Shown in pieces: positions 53,876 to 63,484 of a stretch of DNA of 64,000 bases (the first letter of the stretch is position 1; each line of letters starts with the position of its first letter). The translations under genes were made by a program, and so were the position numbers. The notes under the pieces are model-generated. The model saw nothing but the letters and a program-made list of their open reading frames with translations, was not told the origin of the DNA and made no database searches. Origin of the DNA: Tubulanus polymorphus (lineage: Eukaryota; Nemertea; Palaeonemertea; Tubulaniformes; Tubulanidae); contig NC_134032.1 in the NCBI RefSeq assembly GCF_964204645.1, positions 6,941,175 to 7,005,174 on the forward strand, in the 5' to 3' direction.

Positions 53876-54478
53876 ATGTCAAAGAAATCTAATAAGAATA
53901 GTATTGATATTGAAAAAACATTAGATGATTTGGGTATTAGTGATAATAAAGATACAGTTGTTTCTAATTCTATTCAAGTTAATAACAATATAGATTATGA
54001 ATACTATTTATATTGTAAGCATCATATAGAACTATTGATTGCGAGTGGAAAAACTAAAGAGTTTATTGGTAAAACAATAACTTTTCAAGAATTAGATAAT
54101 ATGAATAAAGAAAAAGTAATAAAATATTTTAAGATTTATGAAGAAGCTCGATTAGCTAGAATAAATGATTCTATTTCAGATGGTATTGTAAAATGTTATT
54201 CTAAGTTATGTAACCAGTTAATACCAATTGATAATGAAAATAAATTATATAGTGATTTGAAAAATGACTACTTAGTTATGACTGAATTACAAAAATGGGT
54301 TGGATATGCTTCATTTCAATTAGGATCGGTTATGACATTGATTTCTACTGGCGTCATAACATTTTCGAATATCAAGCCTATGGAATATAAATCAGGTAAG
54401 AACGAAACAGATGTACTACAACCAAACAGTGAAACAGAAAATGAATCAGAACAAAAATTAACTAAAATAAATGAGTGA
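53876..54478 (+). CDS. EKTLDDLGI-family conserved Polinton protein, intact
   Basis: 200 codons. Same domain order as the broken 37815 gene: an N-terminal IEKTLDDLGI, YEYYLYCKHHIELLIASGK, and YSDLKNDYLVMTELQKWVGY, then an uninterrupted hydrophobic segment (GSVMTLISTGVITFSNI) and a polar tail. It diverges clearly from the element-1 copy, unlike the penton-MCP block. Its last codons overlap the next gene's ATG in AATAAATGAGTGATGG. Confidence 0.65.
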   Translation: MSKKSNKNSIDIEKTLDDLGISDNKDTVVSNSIQVNNNIDYEYYLYCKHHIELLIASGKTKEFIGKTITFQELDNMNKEKVIKYFKIYEEARLARINDSISDGIVKCYSKLCNQLIPIDNENKLYSDLKNDYLVMTELQKWVGYASFQLGSVMTLISTGVITFSNIKPMEYKSGKNETDVLQPNSETENESEQKLTKINE

Positions 54479-54869
54479 TGGAGTTAAGAAAAAGGCTAGA
54501 TCCGAGAAACAAATTAAATGGGCAAGAGAATTAGGTAAAAGATCATCAGAATTAAAAAAAGCTAAGAAAAAGAAATTAACTGATATAAATGAATCACAGA
54601 CTTTATCTGATGGTGCCGTACAGCACCCACACGGTGGTATTGATTCAAATAATAATCCATCTAATTCTTCTAATGCTGGAAGTAATTATAAATTATATAT
54701 TACAATTGGATTAGTAACAGTTATTATATTATCCGGTGTAATATATAAATCAAAATTCAAATCTGATGATAAAGATGATTCCAATGACAATCGGAAACAT
54801 ATTATACCAGAAAATAAGTCAAATCATAAAGTCATTGAAACTAAATCTAAATTATTATTAATGGATTAA
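54471..54869 (+). CDS. Small basic TM protein with palindromic insertion
   Basis: 132 codons, homologous to 38352-38723: a basic SEKQIKWARELGKRSSELKK, then a linker, a TM helix (YKLYITIGLVTVIILSGVIY) and a polar tail. The linker contains the in-frame palindromic insertion GAVQHPHGG (54612-54640), absent from element 1. It overlaps the previous gene by 8 bases. Confidence 0.6.
   Translation: MSDGVKKKARSEKQIKWARELGKRSSELKKAKKKKLTDINESQTLSDGAVQHPHGGIDSNNNPSNSSNAGSNYKLYITIGLVTVIILSGVIYKSKFKSDDKDDSNDNRKHIIPENKSNHKVIETKSKLLLMD
54612..54640 (+). repeat. Palindromic in-frame insertion, copy 1
   Basis: GGTGCCGTACAGCACC is a near-palindrome (one mismatched pair), followed by CACACGGTGGTAT. It encodes GAVQHPHGG on the sense strand of the host gene. 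Same unit as at 56945-56970 and 60697-60723. Confidence 0.75.
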
Positions 54870-54875
54870 AATAAG

Positions 54876-55960
54876 ATGAAAAAAGAACAATATTTAAGAG
54901 ATTTATATTATAACCCAGAAAGTGAAGTATCATATTCTAACGTTTCAGAATTATGGAATAAAATTAAATCTGATAAAGAAAAAATAAAATATAGTGAATT
55001 AAAATCATGGTTACAAAATCAACCCACATATCAAATTCATAAAAAGATGGATAAAAAATATTTAACAAGAAAAGTAATGGTTTCATATATTGATCAACAA
55101 TGGCAAGCTGATTTAATTGATATGAAAAACTTAGAAGAATATAACAAAGGATATTTCTGGATATTAAATGTTATAGATATATTCAGTAGATACGCATGGA
55201 GTATCCCGATTAAAAATAAAACTGGTATAGAAGTTACAAATTCTTTCAAATTAATATTTAAAGAAGCTATCCCAGATAAAATACAATTTGATGAAGGTAA
55301 AGAATTTTATAACAAACATTTCAAAAAACTATTATCTGATAACGATGTAGAATATTTTTCAACGCATTCAGATAAAAAAGCATCTGTTATAGAAAGATTT
55401 AATAAAACATTGAAAACTAGAATGTGGAAATATTTCACCGCTAATGAAACATATAAATATATCGATGTGTTAGATGATTTAGTTAAAGGTTATAATTATT
55501 CTAAACATAGTTCTATAAATATGAAACCTATACAAGCTAGAAAAGAAGAAAATTCAGAAATAGTTTGGAATAATTTATATGGAGCATTTGTTACACATGA
55601 TTTTGGAGAACCTAAATTTAAAATAGGACAACATGTTAGAATTTCTAAATATAGAAAAACATTTTATAAAGGTTATACCCCTAATTTTACTGAAGAAATA
55701 TTTAAAATTAAAAAGATAATATTAACTAAACCATTTGTTTATAAATTGTTTGATATAAAGATGAAGAAATATTAGGTTATTTTTATGAACAAGAATTATC
55801 ATTAGTACCAAATCCAGATGAAATAGAATACAAAATAGAAAAGGTATTAAAAACTAAAACTCTTAAAGGAAAAAAGTATTCTTTGGTGAAATATAAAGGA
55901 TATGATGATAGATTTAATGAATGGATTTTATCTAGTAAAATTAAAAGAATAAATGAATAA
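54876..55960 (+). pseudogene. int: Retroviral-type integrase, late frameshift
   Basis: 300 codons in the first frame: the N-terminal region YLRDLYYNPESEVSYS and core residues in QWQADLIDM, IQFDEGKEF and SVIERFNKT. A one-base frameshift near 55758 moves the C-terminal chromodomain (YKIEKVLKTK, DDRFNEWILSSKI) into another frame, which runs to TAA at 55958-55960. It differs from the element-1 integrase at many positions. The start is AATAAGATG, one of the few without TAAATG. The frame of the chromodomain overlaps the ATPase start by 8 bases. Confidence 0.85.
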
Positions 55961-56564
55961 AGATTTGTTTATATTTGAACCACATAATATGTTAGTTACT
56001 GGAGTAACCAATTGTGGTAAAACACACTTCATATTATATTTATTAGAAACTATTTATAAAAATCATTTTGATAATATAATATTATTCTGCCCAACTTATG
56101 AAATGAATGAAACGTATAATAGAGATATAGTTAAGATAAAAAAGTTTATTATATTAGACCCTAAAACAGTAAAAGATAATTTAGATAATTGTATAAAAAT
56201 TGCATTAGATATTTATAAAGGATCTAATACATTATTTATTATTGATGATTGCGCAAATTTACATGATTCTAAAATTAGAGAAAGTGAGTTATGTTATTTA
56301 GCTTTCTCTGGTAGACATTTTGGGATAACAACATGGGTTTTAAATCAGAAATATAATTCAATTGTGAAAGACTTTAGGGAGAATATAAGATTTCTAGTTT
56401 TATTCTACAACAAAGATAGAAAATCTATGCAACAATCATTGGAAGAAAATCAAATTATACCTCCTGAATTACATGATGAATATATGAATAAATTAAAGAA
56501 TAATAAAGGTTCCAAATTACTTATGAGATTACAATTTCCATATGAATATGAATTTATAAAATAA
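55953..56564 (+). CDS. A32-like packaging ATPase, intact
   Basis: 203 codons with Walker A GVTNCGKT (17-24), Walker B FIIDD (95-99), the CANLHDSKIRESELCYLAF block and GRHFGITTWVLNQKYN. It is full length, unlike the element-1 copy. It is the last plus-strand gene before the strand switch. Start GAATAAATG. Confidence 0.88.
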   Translation: MNKDLFIFEPHNMLVTGVTNCGKTHFILYLLETIYKNHFDNIILFCPTYEMNETYNRDIVKIKKFIILDPKTVKDNLDNCIKIALDIYKGSNTLFIIDDCANLHDSKIRESELCYLAFSGRHFGITTWVLNQKYNSIVKDFRENIRFLVLFYNKDRKSMQQSLEENQIIPPELHDEYMNKLKNNKGSKLLMRLQFPYEYEFIK

Positions 56565-56703
56565 CTATTTGTATACCTATGTATTAGATACCCCAATACC
56601 TAATACCCATTAGATACCCTAATACCTGATACCCTATTAGATACCTTAAATAATTAAAACCTTTTTTTAATTTACTATTATTTTATACAATTTTCAACTT
56701 TTA
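56565..56703. repeat. TAATACC/TTAGATACCC repeats between convergent genes
   Basis: About seven short units of the type ATTAGATACCCTAATACC lie at 56578-56650, between the convergent ATPase and minus-strand finger gene. Like element 1, the region directly after the ATPase is repetitive, but the sequence differs (GATACCC here, CTAGTT there). Possibly terminator or recombination site. Confidence 0.6.
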
Positions 56704-57609
56704 TTATTCGAGTGTTAGATAATTAATTTCTGAATCACTTTCACTATCAGACGGCCCTAACAACATATTTAACTGCTCTACCGAATCTACATCAACATCT
56801 TTATAATTTTTTTTCACCTTTTTTACCGAATCATCAATAGTTGTTTCATTGTTATGCTTATTCATCCTTTCTATCATATCATCAATAGTTACTACTTTAT
56901 GTTTCATAGAATCTTTATTATCAATATGCTTATCTGTAACTATATCACCATGTGGGTGCTGTATGGCACCATTTTCATTATCATCTTTATTAGTGTTTGC
57001 TCCTAATATTTCATTTACAGTGTTTGATCCTAATATTTCATTAGCATCGGTTAAATCTAATTCATCGTTATTAGGTGTTGCTAATAATAAATCTTTATAT
57101 AATTCTTTACCATTTACTTTTTTATTTGAAACAAATTTTGTAACATATCTAAATGGGTGTTCTATAAATTCTTTTTTTCCAACACGTTCTATAACATTAG
57201 TAATATGTGAATTTGTATTCATATGTTTATTCCAATTTGATGGAGCGTTTGAAAATTCACCATTACAATAACCACAATAATTTCTATTTTCACTAACATC
57301 TAATATTATTTTATTATTAGATGTAGTAGGTATTACAGATGTAGTAGGTATTACAGATGTAGTAGGTATTACAGATGTAGTAGGTATTACAGATGTAGTA
57401 GTAGGTATTACATTATTATCAATTACACTATTATTAACAACACCACTTTTATTATTACGTTCAATTAAATATTCTTTGTATTGATTTAATTCATTTAATA
57501 AAAATGTTCCAATATATTCATTTATTCTTTTATAAGGTATTATATAATACAAATCATCATTGATTTCTTTATCAGCTTTGATTCTTTCATATACTTTACC
57601 TCCTTCCAT
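56704..57609 (-). CDS. C2H2 protein with VIPTTS repeats
   Basis: 301 codons from ATAATAAATGG. The N-terminus is helical; it is followed by about five VIPTTS repeats (18-bp tandem units at 57330-57420), a C2H2 finger (YCGYCNGEFSNAPSNWNKHM, completed by TNSH), and an acidic tail. The second half carries the palindromic in-frame insertion GAIQHPHGDI. There is no counterpart in element 1. The finger resembles those in other proteins of both elements. Function unknown; it lies between the ATPase and capsid genes. Confidence 0.65.
   Translation of the reverse strand: MEGGKVYERIKADKEINDDLYYIIPYKRINEYIGTFLLNELNQYKEYLIERNNKSGVVNNSVIDNNVIPTTTSVIPTTSVIPTTSVIPTTSVIPTTSNNKIILDVSENRNYCGYCNGEFSNAPSNWNKHMNTNSHITNVIERVGKKEFIEHPFRYVTKFVSNKKVNGKELYKDLLLATPNNDELDLTDANEILGSNTVNEILGANTNKDDNENGAIQHPHGDIVTDKHIDNKDSMKHKVVTIDDMIERMNKHNNETTIDDSVKKVKKNYKDVDVDSVEQLNMLLGPSDSESDSEINYLTLE
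56945..56970 (-). repeat. Palindromic in-frame insertion, copy 2
   Basis: On the sense (minus) strand, GGTGCCATACAGCACC followed by CACATGGTGA, encoding GAIQHPHGD. Same frame and orientation relative to the gene as the other two copies. Confidence 0.75.
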
Positions 57610-57641
57610 TTATTATATATATTTTTATTAAAGTTAAAATT

Positions 57642-58889
57642 TTAATACATAACACTATCTAATTGTGAATTTACAATATTTAATTGCGCGTCAGAGATAA
57701 TATAAATGTGCATTTTAAAATTTTTGATTCCCTTTTTCTTTGTCATGAATAATTGTATTCCATCTTTAGTGTTCTGTAGTTTTTTTCCAGAACCATGTAA
57801 TGAATTATCCTCTGTTGTTCTAAAATCTAACCATAATGCATATTTATTACCGGTATAATAATCAATTTGATTAATGTTACAATTTTCAAATGATTTTATT
57901 TTTTCATTCATAAAATGTTTTTTAATTTCTACCCATTGATCAATCATTCTCATTCCTTGACAAAATATTTTATTTGCTATACCTTCGATAGTTATTTCTA
58001 CTTTTGTTATTTCAGGATTATAATAATTATCAACATTTATTGCACCATTAGTATACGTTCCAATGGTAAAAAATATTAATATACCTTTAATAGATCTTCT
58101 AGGGAAGTTAATATTCTCATTAATTATTTCATCATTTGCATTAATAGTTACAGTTTTAAATTTATCAATATAATCATATAATAATGAAAACCCTTGATTG
58201 TATTGAGTTTGAATTATACTTGAAATATTTTCATCAGTTACCGTATCATATTCTAAACATATATTCGATAATTTATAACTCATATCTTTATTAACGCTAG
58301 ATAATACAATTTCATTTACAGGAGCAAATGTTATCTCAAATATAATATCTTCTTGAATTGCGTATTTATATAAAGGTGCATTATTATTTATCAATTCAAA
58401 ATCTAATGGAATTTTATATTTGCTTCCATATATACTTTTTATCAATTTATCTACATCATTTGTTAATATTGCGCTATTAGCTTCTGATCTTAATTTATTT
58501 TGGTTTTCTGATTGGATTCCTTGAAATATCATATTATTTCTATTTTCTTTAGTTAACCATAAATCTTTGTAATGCATAAATAAATTATAATCATCTAATG
58601 AGAAAACTGTTTCTGGACCAATCTTTATTGTTAACTTTTTAATCAAATATCTTCCAACATTATCAACGACATAATTATTATTATTACCGATTACTTTTAT
58701 ATCAGCTGATAAATAAATACTATTTGGAACATAAAAAGTATTTTGTGTTAATCTAGGAATTCTAACATATAAAGTTTCATCGGGATTAATATTTGAAGGA
58801 TTATGAGTAATTATATGATGTGATCTTTCTGCTTTAATAGCATTAGATATTCTATGATTCTTCGAAGGACTTATATAACTCCCACTCAT
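57642..58889 (-). CDS. Major capsid protein, element 2 copy
   Basis: 415 codons, same length and nearly the same sequence as 34508-35755, with all family marks (HHIITHNPSNINPDETLYVR, VGRYLIKKLTIKIGPETVFS, KYALWLDFRTTEDNSLHGSG). Intact. It starts at AAATAAATG after TTAATTTTTTTTG, as in element 1. The strong identity contrasts with the divergent integrases. Confidence 0.85.
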   Translation of the reverse strand: MSGSYISPSKNHRISNAIKAERSHHIITHNPSNINPDETLYVRIPRLTQNTFYVPNSIYLSADIKVIGNNNNYVVDNVGRYLIKKLTIKIGPETVFSLDDYNLFMHYKDLWLTKENRNNMIFQGIQSENQNKLRSEANSAILTNDVDKLIKSIYGSKYKIPLDFELINNNAPLYKYAIQEDIIFEITFAPVNEIVLSSVNKDMSYKLSNICLEYDTVTDENISSIIQTQYNQGFSLLYDYIDKFKTVTINANDEIINENINFPRRSIKGILIFFTIGTYTNGAINVDNYYNPEITKVEITIEGIANKIFCQGMRMIDQWVEIKKHFMNEKIKSFENCNINQIDYYTGNKYALWLDFRTTEDNSLHGSGKKLQNTKDGIQLFMTKKKGIKNFKMHIYIISDAQLNIVNSQLDSVMY

Positions 58890-58917
58890 TTATTTAACAA
58901 AAAAAATTAATTATTTA

Positions 58918-58985
58918 TTTTTTGATATCATGGTTTACTTGATATTTTTTGATATCATGGTTTACTTGATATATTTTGATATCAT
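58918..58985. repeat. 27-bp tandem repeat at the 3' end of the coiled-coil gene
   Basis: Two and a half copies of TGATATCATGGTTTACTTGA plus TATTTTT, overlapping the stop of the gene above. They are absent from the element-1 homologue and change its last residues. Confidence 0.7.
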
Positions 58986-60551
58986 ATTTACTAAACCAAA
59001 AATAATAGCACTTACAACTGTAATTAAAAATAAAATAATATGTTCAGCAGCAAAGTTAATAATGTTTCCTGCAGATTTCAATATAAAACCAACAATTGAA
59101 GCAATAACTCCTGGCAATGCTGCAGCAGATCTTTTAGATAGTTCCCATAAATATTTTGCTAATTTCTTTAAACCATCTTTAACTTTATCTTGTATAGAAT
59201 TATTGCCTGGAGGTTTATCTGGTTTATTGGGAGTGGGAGTAGGAGTAGATTTTAAAGCATTTGATATAGCTAAACCAATTGTTGTGAATAACATAGTTAC
59301 AGCTGTTAGAATTGAAAGAATTGTTATTCCTTCTTATTTAAATAATAACTTTATTCTGTCTTTTAATGATATTTCAGAATTTGGTTTAATCAACAAATCT
59401 TTAAAAATAACTTTTAATCTATTAATATTATAATCATATGATTTTAATAATAATTTAATTTCTTCTTTTTGTAATTCTATGTTATATTCTAAATCATCAA
59501 TTTCTTTTTCTAAATATGCATTTCTTTTTTTAAATTCAATTTCTTCAATAACTTTATTATCTCTATCTAATTTTAATTGTTCTATTTCTTTATTTTTATC
59601 AGTTAATTCTTTTTCTAAAGTTCTAATTTTAAAATCTCTTATACTTTTATCATGCGCAATTTTATCAGCTGATTTTTGCGTACCTTTAATTTCTCTACGT
59701 GTTTGTTCAGGAAATGCTTCTAATTCATCATTAGTTAAATCAAGTAATCCTTTTTCTAGTAAATATTGCAGTCGATTTATTCCAGCACTATTCATCTCTT
59801 TTTCTGAATCTCTTAATCTATCAATTTGTTTTTCTAATTGTAATTGTAATTGTAATTGACTTGAATCATTATCAATTGGTTGAGTGTCTCTTCTCGATGT
59901 TTCGGGTGTTGAAGATCTTAATTTATCTTATCGATCTCTATTCTCTTCCATTTCTGTTTCTAAATTATTATCGATTGTTTCAAATAATTCATTAATTCTT
60001 ATTTTAAATAATTTTTTATAGTGATCTATTTCTTCTTTTGTTACATCTTCTAGTTTATTATTATAAATAATTTTCTTAATTCTATCTGGTTCTAACTTAA
60101 GCAAAGTTGATTCTGCTAATATTTTGTTTTGATTTTTATAAGAGATATTAATATAATATTCACCATTTAAATTATCACCATCCAAATAATAATAATATTC
60201 ACCATCTAAATATTTTAAATCTTTTACTAAAAGTCTAGCGCCTCTATCATTTATATTATAACCAGATTCTTCAAATAAAGGTTTAAAATCATCAATAAAT
60301 TCATTATATTCTAATTCTTGTCTTGCTAAATCTGGATTTTCATTTTCAGTATTTATTCTCTTTCTATTTGTTCTATCAAATTCATCTGTTGATGGGATTT
60401 TAGAACCACTATCTGCTAAATTAGAATTATATGCTGATTCATCATCATTATCAATATTAGTTTCTGCATCATTATAATCATCATCAATATATCCTTCATT
60501 ATTATTTCCCATTTCTCCCATTTCATAATCTTCTCCACCTTCTACATCCAT
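58962..60551 (-). pseudogene. Acidic coiled-coil membrane protein, two in-frame stops
   Basis: Homologue of 33034-34473. The frame is continuous from ATG at 60551 but interrupted by TAA at about 59928-59930 and again at about 59334-59336. The N-terminal half (DDDYNDAETNIDNDDE, YLDGEYYYYL) is clearly diverged from element 1. From about the SADKIAHDKSIRDFKIRTLE segment onward it is nearly identical, including the coiled coil, Pro-rich linker (TPTPTPNKPDKPPGNN) and C-terminal helices. A Gln/Leu repeat (QLQLQLQLEKQ) lies between. The C-terminus is altered by a short repeat TGATATCATGGTTTACTTGA. Confidence 0.75.
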
Positions 60552-60567
60552 TTACATAATAAAAAAA

Positions 60568-61983
60568 TTAAAATTTAAAATATAATATTCCTCCGATTAC
60601 AATTCCTATACAAGTTATAGCTAATTTAGTATTTTCATGTGATTTATTATCATCATTAGTTTTAATTATATCATGTTGAATAATATCAGTTTTAATATCA
60701 CCGTGTGGGTGCCGTACGGCACCATTTTCTGATGTATTGTAATCTTTTATTTTGGAATCATTAACCAATTTAATATTCTTAGTTTTAGTTTCTGTTGATT
60801 GAATATGTTTTTTATTTTTTTCACCTTCCATTAATTTTGGAGCAGTAATAATCTTTTTATTTATATCATTTAATCCAAATGAATTATTTATTGTTGCAGT
60901 TTTAATTAGATTATTATAACCAATTATATTTCCCATCTTCAATACTAAATCATTAGAAATAATTAATAGATTAGGGCCTATACAATAATTAAGTCTTACA
61001 TGAGATTTATCTAAATAATTTTGATATCTTATAATGTTTTCTGGAATCGATCTATTTTTATCATTATGAATTGAATCTTCAAATAAAACTTTAAATTGTT
61101 TTTGTGTATCGAATGATGTATTCAAATTTCCAATTATCGGTGATCTTGTTTCAACTTGTGATCCTAGAATACATATCAAATAAGTTCTAATAGATTGATT
61201 TATTCTTTCTATACCTGATTTAGTAAAACCTTCACTATTTTCTAAAATAAAATAAACCCAACCATTATTGTTTTCTTGTTTTGAATTATCATAAAATTTT
61301 GGTAATTTATTGAAATATAATGTTTCTAAATCTTTTGTTTCTATTTTACCATAACCTAATTTATTATTATAGATATTATAAAAACTATTAGATGGTATGG
61401 GAAGTGCACAATATTCTGCAATCTTTTTAGGGCAAGGAAGTGATCTTATTGTTCCAATTTTTGTTCTAAAATCAGAATTATTTATATCTATATTAAATTC
61501 ATTACAAATTTTATAAAACTTAGATAAATTAATATTGTTATCTAATTCTTTGAAATACCTAGATCCTGGTAAAGCGCACTCTAATTCATTTAATATTATT
61601 CTGATTTGAAAGTATGTATGAAATCTAAATAAACTTTGAATTAGTTTATATTTAGAATTATTCAAATGATCATTCCAACTAATTCCACATCCTGTTGTTG
61701 CACAATAAACAGCAAAATTTAATTGATTCTGCCAATACTTCATATTAGATTTTAATAACCATTGTTTTTCATCTTTCAATTTTTTAAAATTAATTAAATA
61801 TATATGAAATATATTTTCCATCTTTGCATTAAAATTATTAGTTTCAGTAACATAAATTTCTAAATTAGTTAATGAATCTAAAACTTCATTTCTATATGTA
61901 ATATCTTTATTAAAATCTATTGCTGGAATATTATATTTAATTGATTTATTATATCGGAAAGCTTTTGGAAAACTATCTACCAT
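60568..61983 (-). CDS. Large conserved Polinton virion protein, element 2
   Basis: 471 codons, nearly identical to 31629-33017 (YCATTGCGISWNDHL block, C-terminal TM helix LAITCIGIVIGGILYFKF). The main difference is a short in-frame insertion encoding GAVRHPHGDI in the low-complexity region, replacing a few residues in element 1. Start TATAAATG after TTAATTTTTTTAATG. Confidence 0.7.
   Translation of the reverse strand: MVDSFPKAFRYNKSIKYNIPAIDFNKDITYRNEVLDSLTNLEIYVTETNNFNAKMENIFHIYLINFKKLKDEKQWLLKSNMKYWQNQLNFAVYCATTGCGISWNDHLNNSKYKLIQSLFRFHTYFQIRIILNELECALPGSRYFKELDNNINLSKFYKICNEFNIDINNSDFRTKIGTIRSLPCPKKIAEYCALPIPSNSFYNIYNNKLGYGKIETKDLETLYFNKLPKFYDNSKQENNNGWVYFILENSEGFTKSGIERINQSIRTYLICILGSQVETRSPIIGNLNTSFDTQKQFKVLFEDSIHNDKNRSIPENIIRYQNYLDKSHVRLNYCIGPNLLIISNDLVLKMGNIIGYNNLIKTATINNSFGLNDINKKIITAPKLMEGEKNKKHIQSTETKTKNIKLVNDSKIKDYNTSENGAVRHPHGDIKTDIIQHDIIKTNDDNKSHENTKLAITCIGIVIGGILYFKF
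60697..60723 (-). repeat. Palindromic in-frame insertion, copy 3
   Basis: On the sense (minus) strand, GGTGCCGTACGGCACC is a perfect 16-base palindrome (60708-60723), followed by CACACGGTGAT. It encodes GAVRHPHGD. The homologous position of element 1 (about 32885) lacks it, which shows it is an insertion. Confidence 0.85.
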
Positions 61984-62000
61984 TTATATCATTAAAAAAA

Positions 62001-62435
62001 TTAATAATTTATTAATTCTTTTAATAATTTATCTTGTTCTTCAACTGTTATATGACCATTTAAACTTATTATATAATCTAGTGTATTCTTTAATTTATTA
62101 AGTTCTTTTATATTAGTTGTAATTTTTTCTTTATTACTTTTTATATTTAATTTTGAACTTATACCAGTTAAAACACTTGAACTTAATCCTAATACACCAA
62201 TTGATATAGCTAATGGTGTTAATGGACTGAATATTGCTAAAAATGTTATTACAGAACTAATTGTAACCGAACCACTTATAATCAAATAATATATAATTTT
62301 ACTTTTTAAATATTTTTTCTTTTTTATCTTTAAGTCACTTTCAAATTCTAATATTTGTTTTTCTAAATATGTTTTTAATTTAGTTTTATTTATATCATGA
62401 GGAATAATATCAATATTATCAACTTTATCTTCCAT
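62001..62435 (-). CDS. Hairpin-TM coiled-coil membrane protein, element 2
   Basis: 144 codons, differing from 31178-31612 at only a handful of residues. Intact. Start AATAAATG preceded by GTAATTTTTATTC, the same upstream sequence as in element 1. Confidence 0.7.
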   Translation of the reverse strand: MEDKVDNIDIIPHDINKTKLKTYLEKQILEFESDLKIKKKKYLKSKIIYYLIISGSVTISSVITFLAIFSPLTPLAISIGVLGLSSSVLTGISSKLNIKSNKEKITTNIKELNKLKNTLDYIISLNGHITVEEQDKLLKELINY

Positions 62436-62454
62436 TTATTTAGAATAAAAATTA

Positions 62455-62879
62455 CTAATTAGTAAACTTATAAGCAACAAATATAACAATAACAGTTCCA
62501 CCTAAAATCCATATTATTTCATATTTCTGTTGTTCTTTACTTGGGGTATAATAATCTGATAATTTAGGTTTGTATAGATGTAATTTTTCTTTATTTGTTA
62601 CTGCGTTATATAAACTCATTGCATCATCAACTGATTGAAAATCTCTATTTGAAATCTTCTGATCATATAATTCTTTATTGATGTAATCCATATAGTTTTG
62701 TCGTTTTTTTTTCTATATTCTTCTGCAGCTTTATTGTATTTCTCTAACGCTAAGTTATGTCTTCTTTGTTCTCCTAATGAACTATTTTTATCAATATGTT
62801 TAAATAAATAACCACCACCAGTAAATGCTAAAGCGTTAACAATTGCCGATCCTATAATAGTTATAATTGCAGAAGCCAT
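62455..62879 (-). pseudogene. Two-TM conserved Polinton protein, frameshifted
   Basis: Homologue of 30736-31158. The N-terminal TM and EQRRHNLALEKYNKAAEEYR helix are in one frame. An extra A in a homopolymer run near 62705 shifts the frame, and the LSDYYTPS block and C-terminal TM follow in the next frame. Start AATAAATGG. Confidence 0.75.
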
Positions 62880-62904
62880 TTATTTAGCAAAAAAAATTAT
62901 GCAT

Positions 62905-63126
62905 TTATATGGGAGGAATATATTTTTGTTTTTCCAAATAATCAATAGTTAAATTAGATAAAGTAACTGCTAATGTTAATTTTAGAATATCATTTATATC
63001 AAATCTATCAACATTAACACTTCCCATTTTGAATACTTTTTTTAATACCATTGAATAACCAACCGTTCCAACTGATAGTAATGCGCCATTATATAATCCA
63101 GTTATTATCCACTTATTATCACTCAT
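62905..63126 (-). CDS. 73-residue membrane protein, element 2
   Basis: Residue-for-residue the same as 30490-30711. Start AATAAATGAG after GTAATTTTTTTG. See the element-1 entry for features. Confidence 0.7.
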   Translation of the reverse strand: MSDNKWIITGLYNGALLSVGTVGYSMVLKKVFKMGSVNVDRFDINDILKLTLAVTLSNLTIDYLEKQKYIPPI

Positions 63127-63468
63127 TTATTTATCAAAAAAATTACTATCATCAAAATATTTAGTTAACTTATTTATGATTAATTCAACATTTATTTCAT
63201 TACTAGTTTTATGATTATCATATATTTTGGTTAATATGTTTTTAATATCATCAATAATTCCATCTTCATTTAATTCATAATATTCTAAAGGTGATTTAAT
63301 TAAATCAATTACTTTTTCTATATTATAATTTTCTTTATCAATCATTGATGCATTGTTAAATGATTTACTTTTTATATCAGTAATTACATCATTTAGTTTA
63401 ATTCTCATTTCTTTACCATGTTTAAAATCAAACCCAAAACATATACTCGGTCCAACAGTTATATTCAT
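63127..63468 (-). CDS. Conserved Polinton small protein, intact copy
   Basis: 113 codons, the full-length version of the broken 30147 gene. N-terminus with VGPSICFGFDFKHGKEMRIK, then a helical, Asn/Lys/Asp-rich body. No known domain. Its stop is adjacent to the next gene's TAAATG. Its survival here shows the element-1 copy was cut by a frameshift. Confidence 0.7.
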   Translation of the reverse strand: MNITVGPSICFGFDFKHGKEMRIKLNDVITDIKSKSFNNASMIDKENYNIEKVIDLIKSPLEYYELNEDGIIDDIKNILTKIYDNHKTSNEINVELIINKLTKYFDDSNFFDK

Positions 63469-63484
63469 TTATATAGTGAAAAAA

